From JBOHHR01 sp050740975 (GTDB lineage: Bacteria; Pseudomonadota; Gammaproteobacteria; JBOHHR01), in NCBI GenBank assembly GCA_050740975.1, contig JBOIEE010000141.1, positions 1 through 8,379 of the forward strand: 8,379 nucleotides of DNA. The letters are read 5' to 3'. Positions 1-6,764 of the stretch are shown here, in pieces. How positions within the stretch are numbered: the stretch's first letter is position 1; every line of letters begins with the position of its first letter. The translations under genes were made by a program, and so were the position numbers. The notes beneath the pieces were generated by a model. That model saw only the letters and a list, made by a program, of their open reading frames with translations. It was not told where the DNA came from and did no database searches.

Positions 1-652
1 CTCGGATTTGTAAGGCCACGGTCTGGCCGTCTGCGGCCGGGTAATACTCGCGGATCGTGTACGGTAATATCTCCTGCTTGAACTCTCCGGTTTCTATCGC
101 CGCGATGGCCCGGCGGTGGCTCTCCAATGCAAACGCGTCTTGAGCTTCCCGTGTTACCGCCCACTGGCTCGCTACTTTCTCCGCGGTGATCCCCATCCCA
201 AAGGCAATGGCCACGTTGTCCTCGCGCTCGAAAAGCGCTGGATTCATGGCCACCTTGTTGCCCATCATGGGCACCGCGCTCATGCTCTCGGTGCCGCCCG
301 CGATCAGCACATCCGCTTCCCCAAGCCGGATCCGATCGGCCGCTAAGGCTACGCTCTGCAGCCCGGAGGCGCAGAAGCGGTTGACCGTCATGCCGGGCAC
401 CTTGTCCGGCAACCCGGCCAAAAGCAATCCGATCCGCGCTACATTCATCCCCTGCTCCGCTTCCGGCATGGCGCAACCGATGATGACGTCTTCGATCGCG
501 CCCGGATCTAGCTCCGGGCACGCGCCCACTACGCCTTTTAGCACATGCACCAACAGATCATCCGGGCGGGTACGGGAGAATAGGCCCCTCGGCGCTTTAC
601 CCACTGGGGTCCGCAGCGCGGCGACGATGTAGGCGTCTTGGATTAAGCTCAT
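1..652 (-). CDS. fadA: 3-ketoacyl-CoA thiolase (acetyl-CoA acyltransferase), N-terminal 217 residues, cut by window edge
   Basis: Catalyses the last step of beta-oxidation: CoA-dependent cleavage of 3-ketoacyl-CoA to acetyl-CoA and a shortened acyl-CoA, in the cytoplasm. Seen: the reading frame opens MSLIQDAYIVAALRTPVGKA, a typical thiolase start. The acyl-accepting cysteine is Cys94 in VNRFCASGLQS, followed by the conserved GGTESMSAVPM segment near residues 117-127. The distal catalytic histidine and second cysteine lie outside the window; family members run to about 390-430 residues. The ATG at 650-652 has an AGGAG seven bases upstream and begins 19 bases after the preceding fadN gene, so it is the last visible gene of the fadE-fadN-fadA operon. 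The PEAEQG and TVNRFCASGLQS segments look closer, from memory, to Bacillus YusK/FadA than to the E. coli FadA or FadI partners. Thiolase identity is very secure; the substrate range and the exact subfamily are inferred. Confidence 0.95.
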   Translation of the reverse strand, partial: MSLIQDAYIVAALRTPVGKAPRGLFSRTRPDDLLVHVLKGVVGACPELDPGAIEDVIIGCAMPEAEQGMNVARIGLLLAGLPDKVPGMTVNRFCASGLQSVALAADRIRLGEADVLIAGGTESMSAVPMMGNKVAMNPALFEREDNVAIAFGMGITAEKVASQWAVTREAQDAFALESHRRAIAAIETGEFKQEILPYTIREYYPAADGQTVALQIR

Positions 653-659
653 CTCGCGT

Positions 660-664
660 CTCCT
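660..664 (-). promoter_or_regulatory. Ribosome binding site of fadA (AGGAG)
   Basis: AGGAG on the minus strand, seven bases before the ATG at 652. It lies inside the 19-base gap after the fadN stop and fixes the thiolase start. Confidence 0.75.
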
Positions 665-671
665 GCCTGTT

Positions 672-3050
672 TCAATTTCGCAGTGGCTTGCCAGTGGCCA
701 GCATGTGCTCGATGCGGGCTTGGCTCAGTTCGATCTGGGCCAGGGCTGCAAAAGCCTCGCGCTCTAGGCGCAACAACCATTGTTCATCCACCTCCGTTCC
801 GGCTTCTATGTTCCCGCCACACAGCACCTCCGCAAGCTTGGAGGTGACGGTGTAATCGTGCTCCGAGATCAGGCCCCCCTCGCGCAGGTTTACCAGCACG
901 GCTCGCAGGGTCGCCATACCCGTGCGTCCGGCGACACGGATGGGCCTTGGTAAAGCAGGCCGGTAACCCGCCTCGGCCATCGCCTCCGCCTCGCTCTTCG
1001 CGACATATAACAGCTCATGGGTGTTGAACACGATCACATCCCCCTCCCGCAGCAAGCCCCATTCCTTGGCCTGCTCGGCGCTCTTCGCCACCTCCGCTTT
1101 GGCCACGGTTTCAAAGTAACGGCGCAGTTGCGGGAACGGATCGCTATCGGGCGCGTTGCGCGCGGCTCTCATGGCCAGCTCTTTGCTCCCGCCACCCGCG
1201 GGGATCAAGCCCACACCCACTTCCACCAGCCCGATATAGGTTTCCAAGGCCGCGACCACGCGGTCGCAGTGCATGAGGAATTCCACTCCGCCACCCAAGG
1301 CGAGACCGTGGGGTGCGGCCACCACGGGGATGCTCGAATAGCGCAACCGCAACGCTGTGCCCTGAAATTTCTCTACCGTGCGGGCGATTGCTTGGGGGTC
1401 ACCGGACTTCAGAACCGGCAGGAACTGGGCCAGGTTGGCCCCGGCGCTGAACGGCGGATCGGGGTGCCAGAGGACCAAAGCCGCAAAATCCCGTTCGGCG
1501 ATCTCTAAAGACGCCAGCACGCCATCCATGACCTCCTCCCCAATCGTGTGCATCTTGCTGGTGAAGCTCAGGATGGCCACCGCGTCGCCCAGATGCCACA
1601 GGCGCACGCCGTCGTTCTCGTAGACGGTCTTCCCTTGGGTCTGCCCTTGCGGATCCTTGCCCGCTCCGAGCACTAGCGTTGGAAATAGCTGGCGCCGGTA
1701 AACGGGCAGGTCCGAGCACGGCCTGAAGCAATTGTGCTTAGGGGCCCAAGATCCTGGCGGGGTATGCACGCCCTCTACACCGTCGACCCACGAGGGCAAG
1801 GCGGCGCTCGCCATGGTTTTACCCAGCCAAATATCCTTGGTCAATCGCGCTGCGACCGCGCGCCAACCGGCTGCCTGCCAGATCTCGAAAGGCCCCTGCT
1901 CCCAGCCAAAACCCCAGCGCATAGCCAGATCTAGGTCGCGCGCGTTATCGGCGATCTCTGGCAACCAGAAGGCCGCGTAGTGAAACACGTCCCTATGAAT
2001 CGCCCAGAGAAACTGCTCCTCGCGATGCTCCGAGCGATACAAATCCTCGAAGCGCTGGGACATGTCTCCCGACTTAAGGATCGCCAAAACCTCTGCCGCT
2101 GGCTTTCCGCCGGCGGGACGGTAAGCGCCTGATCCCGGCTCGAACACGAGGATCGTCTGTCCTTCTTTGCGGTATAAACCCGCCCCGCTCTTCTGGCCCA
2201 GACTCCCACGAGCGATCAGGGACTTTAGCCACTCCGGAAGGCGGTAGTGATCCCGCCACGGATCACCGGAAAGAACCCGCTGCGAACCCTCCACGATGTG
2301 CGCCAGGGTATCTAAGCCCACGATGTCTGCAGTGCGGAAGGTGGCGCTTTTGGGACGCCCGATGAGCGGGCCGGTTAGCGCATCGACCAGATCCAGCGGA
2401 AGTCCTAAACGTTCGGCATGGTAAATTGCCGCCATTAGGGAAAACACACCGATGCGGTTGCCGAGAAAATTGGGCGTATCCTTAGCGCGGACCACGCCTT
2501 TTCCCAACCGGGTGACTAGAAAACCCTCGAGAAAATCCAACATCTCGGCTCGGGTTTCTGCGGCCGGGATCAACTCGACCAGGTGCATGTAACGAGGCGG
2601 ATTGAAAAAATGCACGCCGCAGAAGCGTGCGCGAACCGTCTCGGGCAGGGCCTGCCCCAAGCTATTTATGGACAAGCCCGAGGTATTGCTCGCGAGTACC
2701 GCGTCTTCTTTTAGGTGCGGCAGCACCTTGGCATAGAGCGTCGCCTTCAGATCCGCACGCTCTGCGATCGCCTCGATGACGAGCTCGCAATCGCGAAGCT
2801 TGGACAGGTCGGCATCGTAATTGGCCGCCGTGATCAGCTCCGCCCGCCATGGTGCGGCCAGCGGAGCGGGATCCATCTTTTTCAAGCCTAGCATCGCCTT
2901 GCCCACGATCGCGTTGGGATCCTTACCGGGGCTGGCCAGATCAAACAACACTACGCGGATGTCGGCATTGGCGAAATGGGCGGCGATCTGCGCGCCCATC
3001 ACGCCCGCGCCGAGTACCGCCACCTTGCGCATCGAGTAGTTCGTTCGCAT
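672..3050 (-). CDS. fadN: Bifunctional 3-hydroxyacyl-CoA dehydrogenase / enoyl-CoA hydratase, FadN (YusL) architecture
   Basis: Hydrates 2-enoyl-CoA and oxidises the resulting 3-hydroxyacyl-CoA with NAD+, feeding the thiolase encoded next door. The protein is 792 residues. The dehydrogenase comes first: the Rossmann motif GAGVMG is at 14-19 and the SNTSGLSI segment at 121-128. The expected catalytic residues are His147 (GVHFFNPP), Glu159 and Asn198, with the 12-residue His-Glu spacing of the family. A second helical dehydrogenase domain follows. The crotonase domain is last, from about 485: oxyanion-hole segments FSAGANL (534-540) and GLALGGGVEF (582-591), with both catalytic glutamates at Glu590 and Glu610, the usual 20 apart. 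This order is the reverse of E. coli FadB/FadJ and matches Bacillus FadN (about 789 residues). The start at 3050 is chosen because GAGGGAG lies six bases upstream; an in-frame extension to 3197 would run far into fadE and lacks family similarity. Met7 (3032) is a less likely alternative start. The gene begins 16 bases after the fadE stop. Confidence 0.93.
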   Translation of the reverse strand: MRTNYSMRKVAVLGAGVMGAQIAAHFANADIRVVLFDLASPGKDPNAIVGKAMLGLKKMDPAPLAAPWRAELITAANYDADLSKLRDCELVIEAIAERADLKATLYAKVLPHLKEDAVLASNTSGLSINSLGQALPETVRARFCGVHFFNPPRYMHLVELIPAAETRAEMLDFLEGFLVTRLGKGVVRAKDTPNFLGNRIGVFSLMAAIYHAERLGLPLDLVDALTGPLIGRPKSATFRTADIVGLDTLAHIVEGSQRVLSGDPWRDHYRLPEWLKSLIARGSLGQKSGAGLYRKEGQTILVFEPGSGAYRPAGGKPAAEVLAILKSGDMSQRFEDLYRSEHREEQFLWAIHRDVFHYAAFWLPEIADNARDLDLAMRWGFGWEQGPFEIWQAAGWRAVAARLTKDIWLGKTMASAALPSWVDGVEGVHTPPGSWAPKHNCFRPCSDLPVYRRQLFPTLVLGAGKDPQGQTQGKTVYENDGVRLWHLGDAVAILSFTSKMHTIGEEVMDGVLASLEIAERDFAALVLWHPDPPFSAGANLAQFLPVLKSGDPQAIARTVEKFQGTALRLRYSSIPVVAAPHGLALGGGVEFLMHCDRVVAALETYIGLVEVGVGLIPAGGGSKELAMRAARNAPDSDPFPQLRRYFETVAKAEVAKSAEQAKEWGLLREGDVIVFNTHELLYVAKSEAEAMAEAGYRPALPRPIRVAGRTGMATLRAVLVNLREGGLISEHDYTVTSKLAEVLCGGNIEAGTEVDEQWLLRLEREAFAALAQIELSQARIEHMLATGKPLRN

Positions 3051-3056
3051 CTCGGA

Positions 3057-3063
3057 CTCCCTC
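3057..3063 (-). promoter_or_regulatory. Ribosome binding site of fadN (GAGGGAG)
   Basis: A purine run GAGGGAG sits six bases before the ATG at 3050, within the 16-base gap after the fadE stop codon. It decides between this ATG and both the upstream in-frame ATG inside fadE and the downstream ATG at 3032. Confidence 0.75.
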
Positions 3064-3066
3064 GGC

Positions 3067-5529
3067 TTAAGCGACGTCGGCTTCGCGCGGCCACGCTTGG
3101 GCCACGCCGCTCGACTCTGCGGGTTCGAAATCATCCACATCAATCGCCAGGCGGATCGCTTTTTCCGCCTTCTGCAATAAGGCCCATTCGCCCGCATCGA
3201 TGAGCTTGGCCGCGTTGGCCTGCTCGGCTCGGTCCATGCCGGCGCTCAGTTTTAGGCGGCCCTCTTTAATCGCGCTGTTGATCTTATGCTCCACCATCTC
3301 CACCTGAGGCATCAGCTTCAGTGCGTGCTCCAAACGCCCCAGGATATCCTGCGGATCTGCATTGACATAAATGCCGGCCGTCAGCCGTTCACGGGCCTCC
3401 GAGGGCTCCAGCAGAGCGGCGGCGATTTGATGGGTCAATGCATCGCTTGGTGGCTTCTGGCGTTTGCCTAAGGGAAAGACCACCGCTCTTAAAACCCACG
3501 CCAATACGCGGGACGGGAAGTTTTGCAGGATCCCATCCAGGGCGTGCTGCACGTTAACCATCCCCGACCGGCACACCCACTCCACCAGCGGCGTGTCGTC
3601 TTGGTGGCGCCCTCCGTCTTCGAAGCGCTTCAGTGCACAGCTCATGAAATACATCTCACCCAGGATATCGGCAAAACGTCCCGATAGCTTCTCCCGCCTT
3701 TTCAGCTCTCCGCCTAAAAGCAGTAATGCCAGATCGGAGACCGCGGCGAAGGTCACGCTCAAGCGGTGCACTTGACGGTACCAGTAGCGCAAGGGATTGG
3801 AGACGCCGTCGGAACCTATGCGCCCCCCGCTCAGGTTGGCGGCCAAGGCGCGGGCGAGGTTGTTTACGATAAACCCAATATGTCCGCACAAAGCTTCATC
3901 GAAGGCCGCTAAAGCCTTTGCGGCATCGCTCTCCACGGCCGCCTCGATCTCCTTGAACAGCCAGGGATGGCATCGGATCGCTCCCTGCCCGAACACGATC
4001 AAGCCCCGGGTCAGCATATTCGCGCCTTCCACGGTGATGCTGATGGGGACCGCTTGGTACATCCTCGCCAGATAATTACTGGGGCCGTCCAAGATCGCCC
4101 GTCCTCCGTGTATGTCCATAGCGTCGTTGACACAACGGCGCTGGCGCTCGGTCACCTGGTACTTCAGCAGCGCGGATACCACGGCCGGTTCGTGTCCTTG
4201 GTCGAGGGCTACCAGCGTCACTCGCCGCGCCGCTTCGATGGCGTAGGTTTCGCCGGCGATGCGCGCCAAAGCCTCTTCCACCCCCTCGAATTTACCGATC
4301 GGCACTTTGAATTGCTTGCGTATGCGCGCGTAGGCCCCGCTGGTACGGGCGCAGAGCTTGGCCGCCGCCGTGGCCAGCGCCGGCAAAGAGATCGCCCTCC
4401 CTGCGGCTAAGCAGTTCATCAGCATGCGCCAACCCTGCCCCAGGCGCGCCTGGCCTCCGATCACCATTTCCATGGGGATGAACACGTCTTTTCCCCAGTT
4501 CGGACCGTTTTGAAACGCTTGCCCGGCGGGGTAATGCCGCCGCCCTATATTCACCCCGGGATGGTCGGTGGGGATCAGCGCTAGGGTAATGCCCAGTTCC
4601 TCCACATCACCGAGAATATGATCGGGGTCATGGGCCTGGAACGCCAATCCCAATACGGTCGCGACCGGCCCCAGAGTGATGTAACGCTTTTCCCAGGTCA
4701 GCCGCAGGCCAAGGACTTTGTTACCGCGGTATTCGTCATGGCACACGATGCCGTAGTCCGGAATGGAACCCGCGTCAGAGCCGGCATAGGGGTTGGTCAG
4801 CCCAAAGCAGGGGATTTCGGCACCGGAGGCGAGGCGGGGTAGGTAGTGGCTTTTTTGCTCATCTGTGCCGTAACGCATCAGCAACTCGGCAGGGCCCAGG
4901 GAATTGGGTACCATCACCGTAACCGCGGCGCTGCCGCAACGACTTGCGATCTTCGAAACTACGGCCGAGTGCAACTGCGCAGAAAATCCGAGACCGCCAT
5001 AGCCTTTGGGGATGATCATCCCGAAGAACCCCTTATCTTTGATAAACTGCCACGCCTCACCCGGCAGATCGTTGAGCTCATGGGTGATCTTCCAGTCATC
5101 CAGCATCTTGCACAGATCTTCGGTGGGACCGTCCACAAAAGCCTGTTCCTCGGGACTCAAGCCGTAGGCCGGTAGCTCAAGCAAGCGCTGCCAATCCGGA
5201 TCACCGGAGAACAATTCGCCATCCCACCACACCGAGCCCGCCTCCAGGGCTTCGCGTTCCGTGGACGACATGCGAGGAAGCCGCTTTCGGTATAGGGACA
5301 ACAAGGGTGCGCTGAACACGCGCCGCCTGACTTCAGGAAGGTTCATCAGTCCTAAGAGGGCCCACAAGCCCCAGGCGATGATGAGTGGTATGGTGAAACC
5401 CATGGTTACGATGGTAGCCAACACCAGGGCCACGCCGAGAACCCCGGTCCAAACCAGCAAGGGCGAACGCTGATAGGCCAATACCCATACAGCGATCAAC
5501 GTCAGTACGAATAGGGAAAGCGCCAGCAT
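3067..5529 (-). CDS. fadE: Membrane-anchored acyl-CoA dehydrogenase FadE
   Basis: FAD enzyme that makes the first oxidation of beta-oxidation, saturated acyl-CoA to trans-2-enoyl-CoA. About 820 residues, against 814 for E. coli FadE. Seen: two or three hydrophobic segments in the first 64 residues (about 2-19 and 25-64), which fits inner-membrane association. The FadE-type linker WWDGELFSGDPDW follows, then the dehydrogenase core with PNSLGPAELL, LTNPYAGSDAGSIPD (244-258) and KRYITLGPVATVLGLAF. The segment ARIRKQFKVPIGKFEG is near 400-415. Glu501 in ITVEGANMLTR aligns with the catalytic base of medium-chain acyl-CoA dehydrogenases. The long C-terminal extension is characteristic of the FadE group. 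The first gene of the fad operon. The ATG at 5529 is chosen because AGGGG lies six bases upstream; an ATG two codons earlier (5535) is almost equally possible. The open frame extends to 5610, but that part has no family similarity and covers the leader operator. Confidence 0.95.
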   Translation of the reverse strand: MLALSLFVLTLIAVWVLAYQRSPLLVWTGVLGVALVLATIVTMGFTIPLIIAWGLWALLGLMNLPEVRRRVFSAPLLSLYRKRLPRMSSTEREALEAGSVWWDGELFSGDPDWQRLLELPAYGLSPEEQAFVDGPTEDLCKMLDDWKITHELNDLPGEAWQFIKDKGFFGMIIPKGYGGLGFSAQLHSAVVSKIASRCGSAAVTVMVPNSLGPAELLMRYGTDEQKSHYLPRLASGAEIPCFGLTNPYAGSDAGSIPDYGIVCHDEYRGNKVLGLRLTWEKRYITLGPVATVLGLAFQAHDPDHILGDVEELGITLALIPTDHPGVNIGRRHYPAGQAFQNGPNWGKDVFIPMEMVIGGQARLGQGWRMLMNCLAAGRAISLPALATAAAKLCARTSGAYARIRKQFKVPIGKFEGVEEALARIAGETYAIEAARRVTLVALDQGHEPAVVSALLKYQVTERQRRCVNDAMDIHGGRAILDGPSNYLARMYQAVPISITVEGANMLTRGLIVFGQGAIRCHPWLFKEIEAAVESDAAKALAAFDEALCGHIGFIVNNLARALAANLSGGRIGSDGVSNPLRYWYRQVHRLSVTFAAVSDLALLLLGGELKRREKLSGRFADILGEMYFMSCALKRFEDGGRHQDDTPLVEWVCRSGMVNVQHALDGILQNFPSRVLAWVLRAVVFPLGKRQKPPSDALTHQIAAALLEPSEARERLTAGIYVNADPQDILGRLEHALKLMPQVEMVEHKINSAIKEGRLKLSAGMDRAEQANAAKLIDAGEWALLQKAEKAIRLAIDVDDFEPAESSGVAQAWPREADVA

Positions 5530-5535
5530 CTCCAT

Positions 5536-5540
5536 CCCCT
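5536..5540 (-). promoter_or_regulatory. Ribosome binding site of fadE (AGGGG)
   Basis: AGGGG, within a longer GA-rich run, is six bases before the ATG at 5529. It abuts the alternative ATG at 5535, which is why the downstream ATG is preferred. Confidence 0.55.
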
Positions 5541-5606
5541 CTCTCTTATGTTGGTCTGTGAAAACAGCCCACGTGCACCGTTGCTCGGAAAGCTCGCGGG
5601 CTCCAC

Positions 5607-5623
5607 GCAAACTGCTTGTTTGC
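5607..5623. promoter_or_regulatory. Perfect palindrome GCAAAC-N5-GTTTGC, candidate operator for the fad operon
   Basis: Arms GCAAAC (5607-5612) and GTTTGC (5618-5623) are exact reverse complements around a 5-base centre. The site lies 78 bases upstream of the fadE start, between that start and the likeliest promoter. Known: PsrA, a TetR-family repressor released by long-chain fatty acids in pseudomonads, binds (G/C)AAAC-N2-4-GTTTG(C/G). This site has the same half-sites with a spacer one base longer than that description. Inference: an operator for a PsrA-like or other TetR-family regulator of fatty-acid degradation. No regulator gene is in the window. Confidence 0.55.
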
Positions 5624-5649
5624 TAAGGATAGGAATCTGTTGCCTTTAG

Positions 5650-5678
5650 CTTAGACCATGCTAGCGCGAAACATGCAA
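5650..5678 (-). promoter_or_regulatory. Possible sigma-70 promoter of the fad operon
   Basis: On the minus strand, TTGCAT (-35-like, 5673-5678) is separated by 17 bases from TCTAAG (-10-like, 5650-5655). Both hexamers are only partial matches. Transcription from here would start near 5643 and run through the GCAAAC-N5-GTTTGC palindrome about 20 bases later, a placement consistent with repression. Other weak hexamer pairs exist in this leader, so this is tentative. Confidence 0.3.
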
Positions 5679-5747
5679 AAGAGCTAGCAGCCTGCCGCAC
5701 TCTAATTAGTTTTTTGCCTTATGCACAGGGTTTGGTCGAGCCCGCAT

Positions 5748-6764
5748 TCAGCGGCTGTGCGTGATGCGTTCGATGCGCTCGCGAGTCGGTGGGTGGGTAG
5801 AAAGATACCGGGGGCCCTCCTCTCCCGCATCGCCTTGCAAGCGCGCCAGTAGGCGTGCGAAATTCTGCACCGGGATGCCTTTAGCCTTAAGGTATCGTAG
5901 GGCATAGTCATCGGCCTCGATCTCAAAGGCTCGGGAGTATTTAAGCTGCACCAGGATCACGGGCAAAGCCCCGGCCAAGGAAGTAACCGAGGTCACGTCG
6001 CCGACGATCGCCGCGAGCAAAAGAGCGACCCCTGAATTTTGCAACGCATGGCGCATCGCATGGCGATGCATCAAATGCCCAAGCTCGTGCGCCAGCACTG
6101 CGATCAATTCCTCGTCGTTTCGCGCCAGGCGCACGAGTTCGTCCGTCATCACTACGACCCCGGATGGCAAGGCAAAAGCGTTGGCTCCGGCCACCCCTCC
6201 TTTGCGGAACTCGAGGCAATACGGATAAGAGCCACCCGGCTTGTGGGTGATCGCCGTAAAGTGCTGCCGGATGCGGCTTTGAGTCGCTTTGCCCAGCTCC
6301 GAGGGAGAAAAAAGGGCGTGGTCAAGAGCCTTGAGAGCGCCTTGACCGAGGACGATGTTGGCGGATTCCGGCAAGGCAAATGCAGCTTGCTTAGCTAAGA
6401 CGGGGATCCCAAAGCTCGCCAGACCCCAAACCACAATCGCGGTAAGCGCCAGGGCGATGAGCGCGTAACCCAGCCGGCTTTCCAACAAGTGCAAACTCAG
6501 GGCACCCCCCGCCCTTCCCCGCTCCTCTCTTAGTCTTCGCACGAAGCCGTCGTCCACCAGCTCGCACTTGGCCCCGTCTGGAAAATAAAGGCTGTGCGGA
6601 ATGCTTCCCACTTTGGGGTCGACGCGGACCTCCGCCAAAGGGTACTCGCGTTCTAGTCCCATGGCTTCGACTCGGATCCGGCCATTGCGCTCGCAGGTAA
6701 GCGTGGCCGGCCGGCGTTTTGAGGTCCGCCCGTCGAAATAATGTGCTGGCGTCGTCTCCCTCAC
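5748..6764 (-). CDS. M48 family zinc metallopeptidase, membrane-anchored
   Basis: A 338-residue peptidase of the M48 (Ste24/HtpX/BepA) clan. Residues 1-80 form a small non-membrane domain (AHYFDGRTSKRRPATLT onward) that, as recalled, is often found ahead of M48 domains of this subgroup. One hydrophobic segment lies near 99-121. The catalytic site is complete: HELGH at 226-230 (His226, Glu227, His230), the third zinc ligand Glu281 in EIEAD with the conserved Asp285, and the THPPTRERI segment with His324. A second hydrophobic stretch (245-272) follows HELGH, as is common in the family. The start is GTG at 6762-6764 and overlaps the TGA of the upstream gene as GTGA; little Shine-Dalgarno sequence precedes it, so translation is probably coupled. 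The substrate is unknown; a role in envelope protein turnover is inferred only from the family. Confidence 0.9.
   Translation of the reverse strand: MRETTPAHYFDGRTSKRRPATLTCERNGRIRVEAMGLEREYPLAEVRVDPKVGSIPHSLYFPDGAKCELVDDGFVRRLREERGRAGGALSLHLLESRLGYALIALALTAIVVWGLASFGIPVLAKQAAFALPESANIVLGQGALKALDHALFSPSELGKATQSRIRQHFTAITHKPGGSYPYCLEFRKGGVAGANAFALPSGVVVMTDELVRLARNDEELIAVLAHELGHLMHRHAMRHALQNSGVALLLAAIVGDVTSVTSLAGALPVILVQLKYSRAFEIEADDYALRYLKAKGIPVQNFARLLARLQGDAGEEGPRYLSTHPPTRERIERITHSR
6761..6764 (-). other. GTGA stop/start overlap coupling the DUF898 gene to the M48 peptidase gene
   Basis: The TGA of the upstream gene (6761-6763) and the GTG start of the downstream gene (6762-6764) share bases. 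The sequence just upstream (CTCGGGTT) has only a poor ribosome binding site, so the second protein is probably made by ribosomes that finish the first. Confidence 0.7.

Noticed and set aside
186..632. 148-residue plus-strand open frame
   Set aside because: It is antisense to the thiolase gene, whose frame has clear family motifs, and the antisense product has no recognisable domain. GC-rich genes commonly open such shadow frames.
1017..1508. 163-residue plus-strand open frame
   Set aside because: It is antisense to the hydratase domain of fadN. The His- and Gln-rich product resembles no family and has no start signal.
3051..3197. N-terminal extension of fadN (49 extra residues)
   Set aside because: It would overlap fadE by about 130 bases. 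The residues are basic and non-conserved, and a good ribosome binding site precedes the ATG at 3050.
3967..4410. 147-residue plus-strand open frame
   Set aside because: Antisense to the conserved core of fadE, with no recognisable motif.
5536..5610. N-terminal extension of fadE to 5610
   Set aside because: The extra residues do not resemble FadE and would cover the leader palindrome; the hydrophobic N-terminus starting at 5529 or 5535 matches the family.
5702..5715. CTAATTAG palindrome followed by T6 on the plus strand, considered as a terminator
   Set aside because: The stem is AT-only with no loop, and no plus-strand gene ends here. On the minus strand it has an A-tract on the wrong side for a factor-independent terminator.
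5530..5747. E. coli-type FadR operator in the fad leader
   Set aside because: No sequence resembling the AACTGGTCNGACCAGTT consensus was found; the only strong dyad is GCAAAC-N5-GTTTGC.
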